Below are positions 25,196 through 33,440 of a stretch of 35,869 nt of DNA, one piece after another. Within the stretch, counting starts at the first letter, position 1. Every line of letters starts with the position of its first letter. The notes under the pieces were generated by a model. The model searched no databases. It worked only from the letters and a program-made list of their open reading frames with translations, and was not told the DNA's origin. Made by a program: the position numbers and the translations under genes. The stretch covers positions 1 through 35,869 of the forward strand of contig DHIV01000030.1 in the NCBI GenBank assembly GCA_002403995.1, in the 5' to 3' direction. This DNA is from Gallionella sp. UBA4737. Lineage in GTDB: Bacteria; Pseudomonadota; Gammaproteobacteria; Burkholderiales; Gallionellaceae.

Positions 25196-26500
25196 ATGAA
25201 CATCAGACAACTTTCCAGTCGCGCCGCCGACTTCAATACCGAGTTAACCAAGCTGCTGGCCTACGAGGAAACCGCGGACGAGAAGCTCGAAGCGACCGTG
25301 GCCGGCATCCTTGCGGATGTGCGCAAGCGCGGCGACGCGGCGGTGCTGGAATACACGCGCAAGTTCGACCGGCTGACGATAGCCAATGCCGCAGCGCTGG
25401 AATTGTCTCGCGATGAACTGCGCGTCGCGTTCGATGGCTTGCCTGCAGCGCAGCGCAGCGCGCTGGAACAGGCTGCGCAGCGCATCACCGATTATCATCG
25501 CAAGCAGGTGCAAACTTCGTGGAGCTACACCGATGCCGACGGCACGCTGCTTGGCCAGCAAGTCACGCCGCTGGATCGCGTCGGACTGTATGTGCCGGGC
25601 GGCAAGGCGGCTTATCCGTCCTCGGTGCTGATGAACGCGCTGCCTGCCAAGGTGGCCGGCGTGGCCGAATTGATCATAGTGGTACCGACTCCGGACGGCG
25701 TGAAGAATTCGCTGGTGCTGGCGGCGGCTTACCTGGCCGGCGTGGATCGCGTGTTCACCATCGGCGGCGCGCAAGCGGTGGCCGCGCTGGCTTTTGGTAC
25801 GGCGACCATCCCTAAGGTGGACAAGATCGTCGGCCCCGGCAACGCCTATGTTGCAGCAGCGAAACGCCGCGTGTTCGGCGTGTGCGGCATCGACATGATC
25901 GCGGGCCCATCGGAAATCCTGGTGATCTGCGACGGGCAGACCGACCCGGACTGGATCGCGATGGATTTGTTCTCTCAGGCCGAGCACGATGAATTGGCTC
26001 AAGCTATTTTACTGTCGCCGGATGCGAAATTCATCGCAGCGGTGGCGCAAAGCGCGGATCGCTTGCTGGAACAGATGCCGCGCCGCGACATCATCAAGAC
26101 CGCGCTGGAAAATCGTGGCGCGCTGATCCATGTTGCCGATCTGGACGAAGCCTGTTCCATCAGCAACCGCATCGCGCCGGAGCACCTGGAGTTGTCGGTC
26201 GCAGACCCGCAATCCTGGCTGCCAAAACTGAAACATGCCGGTGCGATCTTCATGGGCCGCTACACTTCCGAAGCGCTCGGCGATTACTGCGCCGGGCCGA
26301 ACCACGTGCTGCCGACTTCCGGCACCGCGCGTTTCTCCTCACCGTTGGGGGTATACGACTTCCAGAAGCGCAGCAGCCTGATCCAGGTCTCCGTACAAGG
26401 CGCGCAAAAACTGGGTGCGATCGCTTCCACATTGGCGCTCGGCGAAGGTTTGCAGGCACATGCGCAATCGGCGTTGTTCAGAAAGAATGCAACATCCTGA
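25196..26500 (+). CDS. hisD: histidinol dehydrogenase
   Basis: A 434-residue zinc enzyme catalysing the last two oxidations of histidine synthesis. Family blocks are present in order: PLDRVGLYVPGGKAAYPS, GGAQAVAALAFGT, KIVGPGNAYVAAAKR, MIAGPSEILVI, SQAEHDELAQ (zinc and substrate residues), IAPEHLEL (catalytic Glu-His) and LGDYCAGPNHVLPT. It follows hisG after 119 nt containing the REP-like hairpins. Confidence 0.97.
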   Translation: MNIRQLSSRAADFNTELTKLLAYEETADEKLEATVAGILADVRKRGDAAVLEYTRKFDRLTIANAAALELSRDELRVAFDGLPAAQRSALEQAAQRITDYHRKQVQTSWSYTDADGTLLGQQVTPLDRVGLYVPGGKAAYPSSVLMNALPAKVAGVAELIIVVPTPDGVKNSLVLAAAYLAGVDRVFTIGGAQAVAALAFGTATIPKVDKIVGPGNAYVAAAKRRVFGVCGIDMIAGPSEILVICDGQTDPDWIAMDLFSQAEHDELAQAILLSPDAKFIAAVAQSADRLLEQMPRRDIIKTALENRGALIHVADLDEACSISNRIAPEHLELSVADPQSWLPKLKHAGAIFMGRYTSEALGDYCAGPNHVLPTSGTARFSSPLGVYDFQKRSSLIQVSVQGAQKLGAIASTLALGEGLQAHAQSALFRKNATS

Positions 26501-26529
26501 CGGGTGGTTGAGGTTGAAAGGAGCAGTGA

Positions 26530-27846
26530 GTGTCGGCCAACGATTATGAACAGTGCCAGAAATATTTCAAAAAGGGACTGAGCAAACAAAAGGAGCGGAA
26601 TTTTGCCGCCGCGGAAGATTTTTACAAGCGCGCGCTCCGTTACAACCCCATGCATCTTGATGCGAATTATTTGCTGGGCACGTTATATGCGGAGCAACGG
26701 GAGTTGGCCAAGGCCCTGAAATTCCTGCGGCAGGCGGCGGAAATCAATCCGCGTTCGCACATGATCCAGAACAATCTCGGTAATATTTATCAATTGTCCG
26801 GGCAATTCGACAAGGCGATAGACTGTTATCGGCGCGCGCTGGGCTTTGAGCCGAATATGCCCGAGGTGCATAACAACCTGGGCAACATTTATAAAAACCA
26901 TCAGCAGTTTGCCGAGGCGGAGGCATGTTATCGCCGTGTGCTTTTGTATCGCCCGGATTTTGTCGAGGGCTACTGTAACCTCGGCACGGTGTTGCGCAGC
27001 CAGAAAAAATTTCAGGAGGCGATCGAAAGTTTCCGCAAGGCCCTCGAACTGTCGCCCTCTTTCAAGGAGGCATTCGAAGGACTGGGCATCTGCTACTCGG
27101 AACTGGGCGAACGCGAACAGGCGATCACATGTTTTAACCGCTATCTGGAACTTGATCCCGGCGACAACAGTGAAGTGAAACTGCAGTTGGCAAGATTGAA
27201 CGCGGGGGAGATACCGAAGCGCTATCCGGCAGCGGTGATGCTGACCACTTACGAAAAAAAGGCGCAAAACTGGGATGCCGATATTCAGCGGCCTGGCAAA
27301 GAATTCCTTGGCCCGAAGCATGTGCGTGAGGTGCTGGAAGAACTGAAGCTGATGCAGGCACACCAACTCGACGTTCTGGATATTGGCTGTGGGACAGGTG
27401 TCTGCGGGGAGTATCTGCGGGCCTGCTCAAGGCATCTGGAAGGTGTCGATCTTTCTCCGCATATGCTGGCGCAAGCGCAGAAAAAAGGCTATTACGACAA
27501 GCTTGAGTGTGCCGATGCCATCGCTTACATGCAGGGTTGCGAACGAACGTTCGACTTGATCATCGCATCCGGCGTGCTGATTTTGTTCGGCGATCTGTTG
27601 CCGGTTTTTCAAGCTGCCGCACGATTGTTAAAACCGGGCGGGTTTTTCGTCTTTACGCTGTATCGCAGCGAATCCGAAGCGGTGATGGTGCGTTATAACC
27701 TGCACTTTGCCCACAGTGCGGTTTATGTGCGGGAAGCCGCCGCAGCTGCCGGTTTGCAGCTTGCCTTGCTTGAGCCAAAAGTGCATGAATTTGACCTGGG
27801 CGAACCACAGCCCGGGTGGATCGGAGCTTTGCACAAAGCCGCCTGA
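26530..27846 (+). CDS. TPR-repeat methyltransferase fusion protein
   Basis: A 438-residue protein starting at a GTG with AGGAG 6 nt upstream, 29 nt after hisD. Residues 1-215 are about six tetratricopeptide repeats (NAAAEDFYKRALRYNPMHLD, NLGNIYQLSGQFDKAIDCYRRAL and others). Residues 240-438 are a class I SAM-dependent methyltransferase with motif I LDIGCGTG (283-290), an acidic residue after EGVD and a typical post-I region. The substrate is unknown; TPRs probably recruit a protein partner. No membrane or export signal is visible, so it is probably cytoplasmic. Family relatives are usually annotated only as TPR methyltransferases. Confidence 0.87.
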   Translation: MSANDYEQCQKYFKKGLSKQKERNFAAAEDFYKRALRYNPMHLDANYLLGTLYAEQRELAKALKFLRQAAEINPRSHMIQNNLGNIYQLSGQFDKAIDCYRRALGFEPNMPEVHNNLGNIYKNHQQFAEAEACYRRVLLYRPDFVEGYCNLGTVLRSQKKFQEAIESFRKALELSPSFKEAFEGLGICYSELGEREQAITCFNRYLELDPGDNSEVKLQLARLNAGEIPKRYPAAVMLTTYEKKAQNWDADIQRPGKEFLGPKHVREVLEELKLMQAHQLDVLDIGCGTGVCGEYLRACSRHLEGVDLSPHMLAQAQKKGYYDKLECADAIAYMQGCERTFDLIIASGVLILFGDLLPVFQAAARLLKPGGFFVFTLYRSESEAVMVRYNLHFAHSAVYVREAAAAAGLQLALLEPKVHEFDLGEPQPGWIGALHKAA

Positions 27847-27923
27847 CGGACGTGCCTAACAACAGACGCGAGTTAAGCAAGGTTTCTTAAGCTATGCAGC
27901 GGCGAGCCCTTGACTTCGATGCG

Positions 27924-29570
27924 TTATGGCATTTCCACCCGCCGGTACAGCCGGTAGCGCTCGTTTTTGTCGCCTTTGCGGCTGCCCTCCCAGATTTTTT
28001 CCCAACGTGTTTCGTCGAGCAGCGGCCTGGATAACCTGTCACCCTGGATCAGGCGCAGATCACAGCGATGTTTGTAGTCGCGCTGCGTGATGATATTGCC
28101 GAAATAATGCAGCATGGCGCGTTGCCCATTGCCCAGGTGTTCGCCTGCGATGCATTGATAGTGTTCCGGCAAGGCTTTTTTCAGCGCGGTAACCATGTTG
28201 CGATAACTTTTGCCGCTGTCCAGCCAGGGCAGCCACAGCGTCATCGCAAGTACCCAGATCAGCGTGACGCCGGACGCCCAATTCAAAGTCGCGCGGCGCA
28301 TCGAACGTCCGACACGCCATACCAGCACGACCCACAGCACGGTGGCGACGATGGCGATGACAAACGGTATGGTGTGCAACTCCGGCTCGAAACCCGGCTG
28401 GTAATCTTTCAGCCAATGCGTGATCTTCGCCTGATTGTCCAGCAGCAGGCCTGCCCAGCCCCACCACATCAGGATGGCGATCAAAGCGAAAGTCATTATC
28501 CCGAACCAGTCCAGCGCGTTTGCCGCGCCGCGTTTCAGCATGGACAGCGAGGCGGTTGCCAACAGCGTGATCGGCAGCAGCATGGGCAAGGCGAACACTT
28601 CCTCTATGTCGGCGGCGAGGCTGAGAGAGATGAACATCACCGCGAAACCGACCAGCGGCAATTGCAGATCTTCGCGCTGTGCCAGGCGTTTTCGCGACTT
28701 CCATACTACCCAGGCTGCCAACGGCATGGCAGGCCACGCCAGCCAGGGCAGATTCTCCAGGTAATACAAGGAATCCTTGCCGGGCCCGGATTTCGCATAG
28801 CTTGCCCATTTGCCGATGTTGTGCGTCCATGCCCAGTCTGTGAACAATTGCGGGGAATGTTGATATAACAGCAGCGGCCAGATGGTCAGCCAGGGCAAGG
28901 CAAACAGGAAGGCGGTAGCAACACTGAGATAATAATGGCGCTTGCGCCAATTTTGAAACAGCAGCGGCAAACTTGCTGCGATCAGCACGAACAGTATCGG
29001 GGAAATAAAACCCTTGGACATGAAGCCGATGCCCATGCCCGTGCCGATCCACAGGCCGGCGCGAATGACGCGCTCCTGGCTCAGTGAAAAACCGTACAGC
29101 ATCATCGCGCAACCGGCCAGCAGCGCGAGGTCGGTGGTCATCTGGTGTGCGCTCACCAGCATGCCGAGGCAGCCTATCAGTATGATCGCCGCAGCCCAAC
29201 CGCGATTTTCGCCATACAGCCTGCGTCCGGCCAGGCCGGTGAACAGCAGGGTCAGCGCAGTGTAGAAACCGCTGGCAAGGCGTGCGCCGTCGTGCAATTG
29301 CAACAGCGGCGAAAACAGTTTGGCGGACAATGCGGCGGTCCAGTAGAACAGCGGCGGCTTGTCCATAAAAGGTTCGCCCGCAATGGCGGGCGCCAACCAG
29401 TCACCGTTTTGCAGCATCGAATAGATCAGACCGAAGCCGGAAACCTCATCCGGTTTCCACGGATCGTGACCGACCAGTCCTGTGCCCAGCCAGATCAGGC
29501 ACAGCAGTCCGAGCAGCACTGCTTTGGTGGGGGTGATCGGGTTGGGGTCAGTTGGTTTTATGAAGTACAT
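27924..29570 (-). CDS. ArnT/PMT-like GT39 family glycosyltransferase
   Basis: A 548-residue polytopic membrane protein with about twelve hydrophobic segments. The first periplasmic loop contains HDPWKPDE (D41-E42), the acidic motif of GT-C enzymes, and DKPPLFYW, typical of ArnT-like proteins that move a sugar from undecaprenyl phosphate to lipid A or another acceptor. The C-terminus is soluble. No arn operon genes are nearby, so the sugar and acceptor are unknown. The leader before its ATG holds a copy of a repeat arm (29573-29590) and shows no ribosome site. It is convergent with the methyltransferase; the 77-nt gap has no clear terminator. Confidence 0.85.
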   Translation of the reverse strand: MYFIKPTDPNPITPTKAVLLGLLCLIWLGTGLVGHDPWKPDEVSGFGLIYSMLQNGDWLAPAIAGEPFMDKPPLFYWTAALSAKLFSPLLQLHDGARLASGFYTALTLLFTGLAGRRLYGENRGWAAAIILIGCLGMLVSAHQMTTDLALLAGCAMMLYGFSLSQERVIRAGLWIGTGMGIGFMSKGFISPILFVLIAASLPLLFQNWRKRHYYLSVATAFLFALPWLTIWPLLLYQHSPQLFTDWAWTHNIGKWASYAKSGPGKDSLYYLENLPWLAWPAMPLAAWVVWKSRKRLAQREDLQLPLVGFAVMFISLSLAADIEEVFALPMLLPITLLATASLSMLKRGAANALDWFGIMTFALIAILMWWGWAGLLLDNQAKITHWLKDYQPGFEPELHTIPFVIAIVATVLWVVLVWRVGRSMRRATLNWASGVTLIWVLAMTLWLPWLDSGKSYRNMVTALKKALPEHYQCIAGEHLGNGQRAMLHYFGNIITQRDYKHRCDLRLIQGDRLSRPLLDETRWEKIWEGSRKGDKNERYRLYRRVEMP

Positions 29571-29572
29571 GC

Positions 29573-29590
29573 GATTTTTAGAGGCACCCT
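29573..29590. repeat. single copy of TAGAGGCAYCCT repeat arm
   Basis: GATTTTTAGAGGCACCCT here matches, with few changes, the arms of the inverted-repeat element at 32451-32604. Only one arm is present. It lies directly upstream of the GT39 glycosyltransferase start, in its mRNA leader. Confidence 0.5.
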
Positions 29591-29616
29591 AAGCTGATGC
29601 GGGATTGTCGCCGTAA

Positions 29617-29644
29617 ATAAAAAAGGCAGCAAACGCTGCCTTTT
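29617..29644 (-). terminator. Rho-independent terminator after rpmE
   Basis: Hairpin GGCAGC-AAAC-GCTGCC (29625-29640) flanked by an A-run on the left (T-run for the minus strand) and TTTT on the right, so it can work in both directions. It is 34 nt past the rpmE stop. Confidence 0.85.
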
Positions 29645-29677
29645 GATAGAACCGCTGCGCAAAGTTCAGTGAAACTA

Positions 29678-29893
29678 TTACGCTGCGGACTTGGTGCCGT
29701 ATTTCTGACGGAACTTGTCGATGCGACCTGCGGTATCCACAATCTTCTGTGTGCCGGTGTAGAACGGGTGGCATTCAGAACAAACTTCGACGTGCAGGGT
29801 CGGCTTGCCCATCACGGACTTGGTCTTGAAGCTGTTGCCGCAACTGCATGTCACGGTGATTTCCTGGTAGTTTGGATGGATGTCTGCTTTCAT
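29678..29893 (-). CDS. rpmE: 50S ribosomal protein L31
   Basis: A 71-residue L31 of the zinc-binding (C+) type: Cys16, Cys18, Cys38 and Cys41 are all present (TCSCGN and VCSECHPFYTGTQK). The start is the ATG at 29893 with GGAA upstream; an in-frame opening at 29935 would add an unsupported 14 residues. The zinc-free paralogue used under zinc limitation is not in this window. It has its own terminator at 29617-29644. Confidence 0.97.
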   Translation of the reverse strand: MKADIHPNYQEITVTCSCGNSFKTKSVMGKPTLHVEVCSECHPFYTGTQKIVDTAGRIDKFRQKYGTKSAA

Positions 29894-30112
29894 GGTCTTT
29901 CCTTGCGAGTAGTTTAGTGCGGCGGGTGTACGCACTCTGGAATTGCATAAGGGCGGGCATTATCCATAAAAAGAACGGGCTGCGCAAATTTTTATGCGCA
30001 AAGACGGCAAGCCCGCGTTGTGCAGAATCCTTGCGATCAGGTTGGCGCTAGTCCTGACGGCCCGCTTCACATACACTTTACATACTGATTGAATCAACAA
30101 GGAACAAAATAT

Positions 30113-31366
30113 ATGCCCACGCTGAGTCGCAGTGATTACCGGACGCTGGTGCTGGCCGCATTGGGCGGCGCACTGGAATTTTACGATTTCATCATCTTCG
30201 TGTTCTTCGCGGTGGTGATCGGGCAGTTGTTCTTTCCTCCAGATATGCCCGACTGGCTGCGACAATTGCAGACTTTCGGCATCTTTGCGGCGGGTTATCT
30301 GGCGCGCCCGCTGGGCGGCATCGTGATGGCGCACTTCGGCGACCTGCTCGGGCGCAAGCGGATGTTCATGCTGAGCATCTTTCTGATGTCCGTGCCTACC
30401 TTGGCAATCGGTTTGCTGCCGACCTATGCCGTCATCGGTATCTGGGCACCGCTGCTGTTGCTCGCCATGCGCGTGCTGCAGGGCGCGGCGATCGGCGGGG
30501 AAGTTCCGGGTGCATGGGTGTTCGTCTCAGAACATGTTCCGCAACGCCATGTCGGCTTCGCCTGCGGCACGCTGACTGCCGGACTGACCGGCGGGATCCT
30601 GCTCGGTTCGCTGGTGGCGACCGCGGTCAATAAGCTGTATGCGCCTGCCGAATTGCTCACGCAAGGCTGGCGCGTGCCGTTCATCATCGGCGGGATGTTC
30701 GGATTGCTGTCGGCGTGGTTGCGCCAGTGGCTGCATGAAACACCGGTGTTCAGGGAGATGCAGTTACGGCAGATGTTGGCTGACGAGTTGCCGCTGAAGA
30801 CGGTGCTACGTGCACATCGCCCTGCCGTGATCCTGACCATGCTGATGACCTGGCTGCTGTCTGCCGCGATCGTGGTGATGATATTGATGACCCCGACGCT
30901 GGTGCAGAAACTCTATGCCATTCCTGCCGCAACCGCCTTGCAGGCGAACAGCATCGCGACGGTGTTTCTAAGTATAGGTTGCGTGGTGTTCGGCGCGTTG
31001 GCCGATCGTTATGGCGCAGGGCGGGTGTTGATGGCGGGCTGTGCGATGCTGGGCATCACCTCGGCACTGTTCTATCAGCAGATGCCGGTCGCACCGCAGA
31101 ACATCAATGGCCTGTATGCCTTGTGCGGGTTCTTTGTCGGCGTGATCGGTGTGGTGCCCAGCGTTGCCGTCAAGGCCTTCCCGCCGGTGGTGCGTTTTTC
31201 CGGATTGTCGTTTTCTTATAACGTCGCTTATGCGGTATTTGGCGGACTAACGCCGGTAGCAGTGAGTATGCTGCTGCCGCTCGATCGCCTGGCTCCAGCA
31301 CATTATGTGGAAGTTTTGAGCATGGCAGGCATGATGATCGGCTTGTATCTGTGGCGGCGCGGTTAA
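30113..31366 (+). CDS. MFS transporter, metabolite:H+ symporter type
   Basis: A 417-residue protein with about twelve membrane helices. The N-terminal ALGGALEFYDFIIF and DLLGRKRMFMLSIFLMSVPT (MFS motif A) and the RVLQGAAIGGEVPGAWVF block are typical of the MHS (ProP/citrate/shikimate) subfamily. The ATG at 30113 follows AAGGA by 9-10 nt; an in-frame TTG at 30089 is less likely. The substrate cannot be deduced. It is divergent from rpmE. Confidence 0.9.
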   Translation: MPTLSRSDYRTLVLAALGGALEFYDFIIFVFFAVVIGQLFFPPDMPDWLRQLQTFGIFAAGYLARPLGGIVMAHFGDLLGRKRMFMLSIFLMSVPTLAIGLLPTYAVIGIWAPLLLLAMRVLQGAAIGGEVPGAWVFVSEHVPQRHVGFACGTLTAGLTGGILLGSLVATAVNKLYAPAELLTQGWRVPFIIGGMFGLLSAWLRQWLHETPVFREMQLRQMLADELPLKTVLRAHRPAVILTMLMTWLLSAAIVVMILMTPTLVQKLYAIPAATALQANSIATVFLSIGCVVFGALADRYGAGRVLMAGCAMLGITSALFYQQMPVAPQNINGLYALCGFFVGVIGVVPSVAVKAFPPVVRFSGLSFSYNVAYAVFGGLTPVAVSMLLPLDRLAPAHYVEVLSMAGMMIGLYLWRRG

Positions 31367-31482
31367 TAACCAAGGTGTGGCCTGACCCTGCATCGATTTG
31401 TGCGACAATGCGCGCCGCGAAAATTGTGCGCGCGATGAATTCATCAAGCTGCTTGGCGCATCCCTACTATTCAGGATAGAAA

Positions 31483-32451
31483 GTGTTTATAGAAAACCTC
31501 AAACAATTGCTTGCGGCGGATATGGCTGCGGTGGATCAGGTGATACGCACGCGGCTGCATTCGGAAGTGCTGCTGGTCAATCAGGTTGGCGAATACATCA
31601 TCAACGGCGGCGGCAAGCGCTTGCGTCCGGCACTGGTGGTGTTGTCTGCCGACGCGCTCGGTTATCAGGGCAAACAGCATCATGATCTGGCGGCGGTGGT
31701 GGAGTTCATCCATACCGCGACGCTGCTGCACGATGACGTGGTGGACGAATCCGAGTTGCGCCGCGGCCGGGCTACCGCCAGCGCGCTGTTCGGCAACGCG
31801 GCCAGCGTGCTGGTCGGCGACTTTTTGTATTCACGCGCATTCCAGATGATGGTCGAGGTGGGCGAGATGCGCGTGATGCAGACGCTGGCCGATGCGACCA
31901 ACACCATCGCCGAGGGCGAAGTGCTGCAACTGCTCAACTGCCACGATGCCGATGTGGATGCCGACAACTACATGCGCGTGATCCATTGCAAGACCGCTAA
32001 GCTGTTCGAGGCGGCGATGCGTCTCGGCGCGATCCTGGGCAAGGCCGCTGCAAAGGATGAACAGGCCGTGGCCGAATACGGCATGCATCTCGGCACCGCA
32101 TTCCAACTGGTGGACGATGTGCTGGATTATTCCGCCGACGAACTGCAAACTGGCAAGCATCTCGGTGATGATCTCGCCGAAGGCAAACCCACCCTGCCGC
32201 TGATCTATGCGATGCAGCACGGTTCCGCCGAACAGGCCGCCGTGGTGCGCGGCGCGATCGAACAGGGCGATGTGGGGAAATTCGTTGAAGTGCTGCAAAT
32301 CATCCGCGCCACCGGCGCGCTGGATTTCACCCGCCAGCAGGCCATGCGCGAAGCCGAGTCGGCGTGTGCCGCGATTGCATCTCTGGCGGATTCAAAATAC
32401 AAGCAATGTTTGTTAGAATTGGCGCACTTTGCAGCGACGCGGCAATTTTAA
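31483..32451 (+). CDS. ispB: octaprenyl diphosphate synthase
   Basis: A 322-residue polyprenyl synthase making the ubiquinone side chain from farnesyl and isopentenyl diphosphates. The start is GTG with AGGA 6 nt upstream. The two Asp-rich Mg2+/diphosphate motifs are DDVVD (84-88) and DDVLD (211-215), with GGGKRLRPAL before the first. The residues before the first motif (EFIHTATLLHDD) are small or medium, consistent with a long-chain product; exact length (C40) is inferred from the family. Confidence 0.94.
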   Translation: MFIENLKQLLAADMAAVDQVIRTRLHSEVLLVNQVGEYIINGGGKRLRPALVVLSADALGYQGKQHHDLAAVVEFIHTATLLHDDVVDESELRRGRATASALFGNAASVLVGDFLYSRAFQMMVEVGEMRVMQTLADATNTIAEGEVLQLLNCHDADVDADNYMRVIHCKTAKLFEAAMRLGAILGKAAAKDEQAVAEYGMHLGTAFQLVDDVLDYSADELQTGKHLGDDLAEGKPTLPLIYAMQHGSAEQAAVVRGAIEQGDVGKFVEVLQIIRATGALDFTRQQAMREAESACAAIASLADSKYKQCLLELAHFAATRQF

Positions 32452-32604
32452 GGATGCCTCTATAAATCCGCTGAAGCCGCGCTGGCAGCGTTAAAATCAA
32501 GCTCAAATCCGGGATCGCGTAGCGATAAACTATTTGTACATTCCGGTTTCTCGCTTGTTTTTGCCTTGCCATCATCGGCTTGATCAAATTTCTAGAGGCA
32601 TCCT
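32451..32604. repeat. 154-bp element with terminal inverted repeats (MITE-like)
   Basis: AGGATGCCTCTA (32451-32462) is repeated inverted at 32593-32604; with one mismatch the arms extend to 17 bp. The interior has no credible gene. It starts at the last base of the ispB stop codon. A related single arm is found at 29573-29590, so this is a dispersed family. A nonautonomous transposon or a REP-like element are both possible; no target-site duplication is clear. Confidence 0.55.
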
Positions 32605-32634
32605 TCTGGTGTCTTTTGTTAGCGGTAAAAAAAG

Positions 32635-32711
<77 letters not shown>

Positions 32712-32714
32712 GGC

Positions 32715-32746
32715 ACCTAACTAAAATCAATAAGTTAGGTTTGTCT
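32715..32746 (+). terminator. hairpin terminator of tRNA-Pro
   Basis: ACCTAACT (32715-32722) pairs with AGTTAGGT (32733-32740) around a 10-nt loop and is followed by TTGTCT. An outer stem GACCAG/CTGGTC (32707-32712 with 32745-32750) would involve the tRNA 3' end. The T-run is short. Confidence 0.5.
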
Positions 32747-32820
32747 GGTCCAGCTAAAGCTCTTTAGATCATCTGCCAAAACCCACTCAATTGGGTCACA
32801 GTTGGGTCAGGAATACTACA

Positions 32821-32897
32821 ACTCTAGGGATTCGAAAGCAACCTCCGCCTCCTCGCACCTACGGTGCTCCTACTCTACCAGGCTGAGCTACACCCCG
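32821..32897 (-). pseudogene. broken inverted copy of tRNA-Pro
   Basis: On the minus strand, 32897 to 32871 is identical over 27 nt to the 5' end of the tRNA-Pro at 32635-32661 (acceptor strand and D arm). Further on it keeps CGGAGGTT and TTCGAATCC of the T arm with a small insertion. The anticodon arm is replaced by a GCACC-GTA-GGTGC hairpin, and the acceptor 3' strand and CCA are missing. It cannot be a working tRNA. The two inverted copies can pair into a long stem. Confidence 0.7.
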
Positions 32898-33014
32898 AAT
32901 TGAAATTAAAATTGCCGAGTGATAGTGCAAGAAGCCAGCATTACCCTAAAACCATACGTTAACAAACGAAATTGACGATCAGCAGCCTACACATAGCATA
33001 TTTAAAAATAACAT

Positions 33015-33440
33015 CTATCCAAATAGCCTTTTAAAAAATCCACCACTTTTTTTCTTGTAATTCAAGCCTGACATACTTAGCAACGTATCGCAGTATTCGC
33101 AATGAAACGACTCTGGTTGATAAGACGTACCACTAGTATCTAACATTTCAATTAATTGTGTGGGTTTAAAATCTTTTACTACAACTTCATTCCAATCACT
33201 TCTATTAGAAGATATTCCCATTCGTGCCATTGCAATATGATTGCTAACAGCATCTTTTGAGTTCTTAGCAACGATGATACATATTGGAACTACATCTCCC
33301 CCAAGAAACTTAATCAAAGTTTCAAACCGGCTTGAATTAGGTGGGCTTTCCGCTGTTGATACGAAGTAGTCTCTTTCCTTTGAAAAAGAAGTTCCAATGC
33401 CGTATGGACTGAGAGATGTTTTTATTTGTCCAATGCCCAT
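33015..33440 (-). CDS. hypothetical protein with CxxC motif
   Basis: A 141-residue protein that I do not recognise. The start is well supported: AAAGGAG lies 6 nt before the ATG. The N-terminal two thirds look like a compact alpha/beta domain (DVVPICIIVAKNSKDAVSNH). Near the C-terminus is FHCEYC (Cys114, Cys117), a possible half zinc site, and the protein ends in a basic-aromatic tail (KKKSGGFFKRLFG) that could touch a membrane or nucleic acid. There is no signal peptide. It is AT-richer than the chromosome to its left and lies between a tRNA remnant and a candidate attC site, which suggests acquired DNA. Confidence 0.65.
   Translation of the reverse strand: MGIGQIKTSLSPYGIGTSFSKERDYFVSTAESPPNSSRFETLIKFLGGDVVPICIIVAKNSKDAVSNHIAMARMGISSNRSDWNEVVVKDFKPTQLIEMLDTSGTSYQPESFHCEYCDTLLSMSGLNYKKKSGGFFKRLFG

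Larger units (their letters stand above)
32712..33014. other. non-coding stretch downstream of tRNA-Pro
   Basis: 303 nt without a credible gene. It holds the tRNA terminator hairpin (32715-32746), a stretch at about 32790-32812 with two near-copies of TTGGGTCA, and an inverted broken tRNA copy (32821-32897). The last 115 nt before the next gene are AT-rich with no pattern I can name. Confidence 0.5.

Noticed and set aside
28060..29199. A 379-codon minus-strand frame inside the GT39 gene
   Set aside because: Same strand but another frame, composition of a frame shadow, no hydrophobic pattern; the 548-residue membrane protein explains the region.
32715..32740. A second attC site, because ACCTAAC and GTTAGGT both fit the core consensus
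   Set aside because: The arms are only 10 nt apart with no inner boxes; it is better read as the tRNA terminator hairpin.
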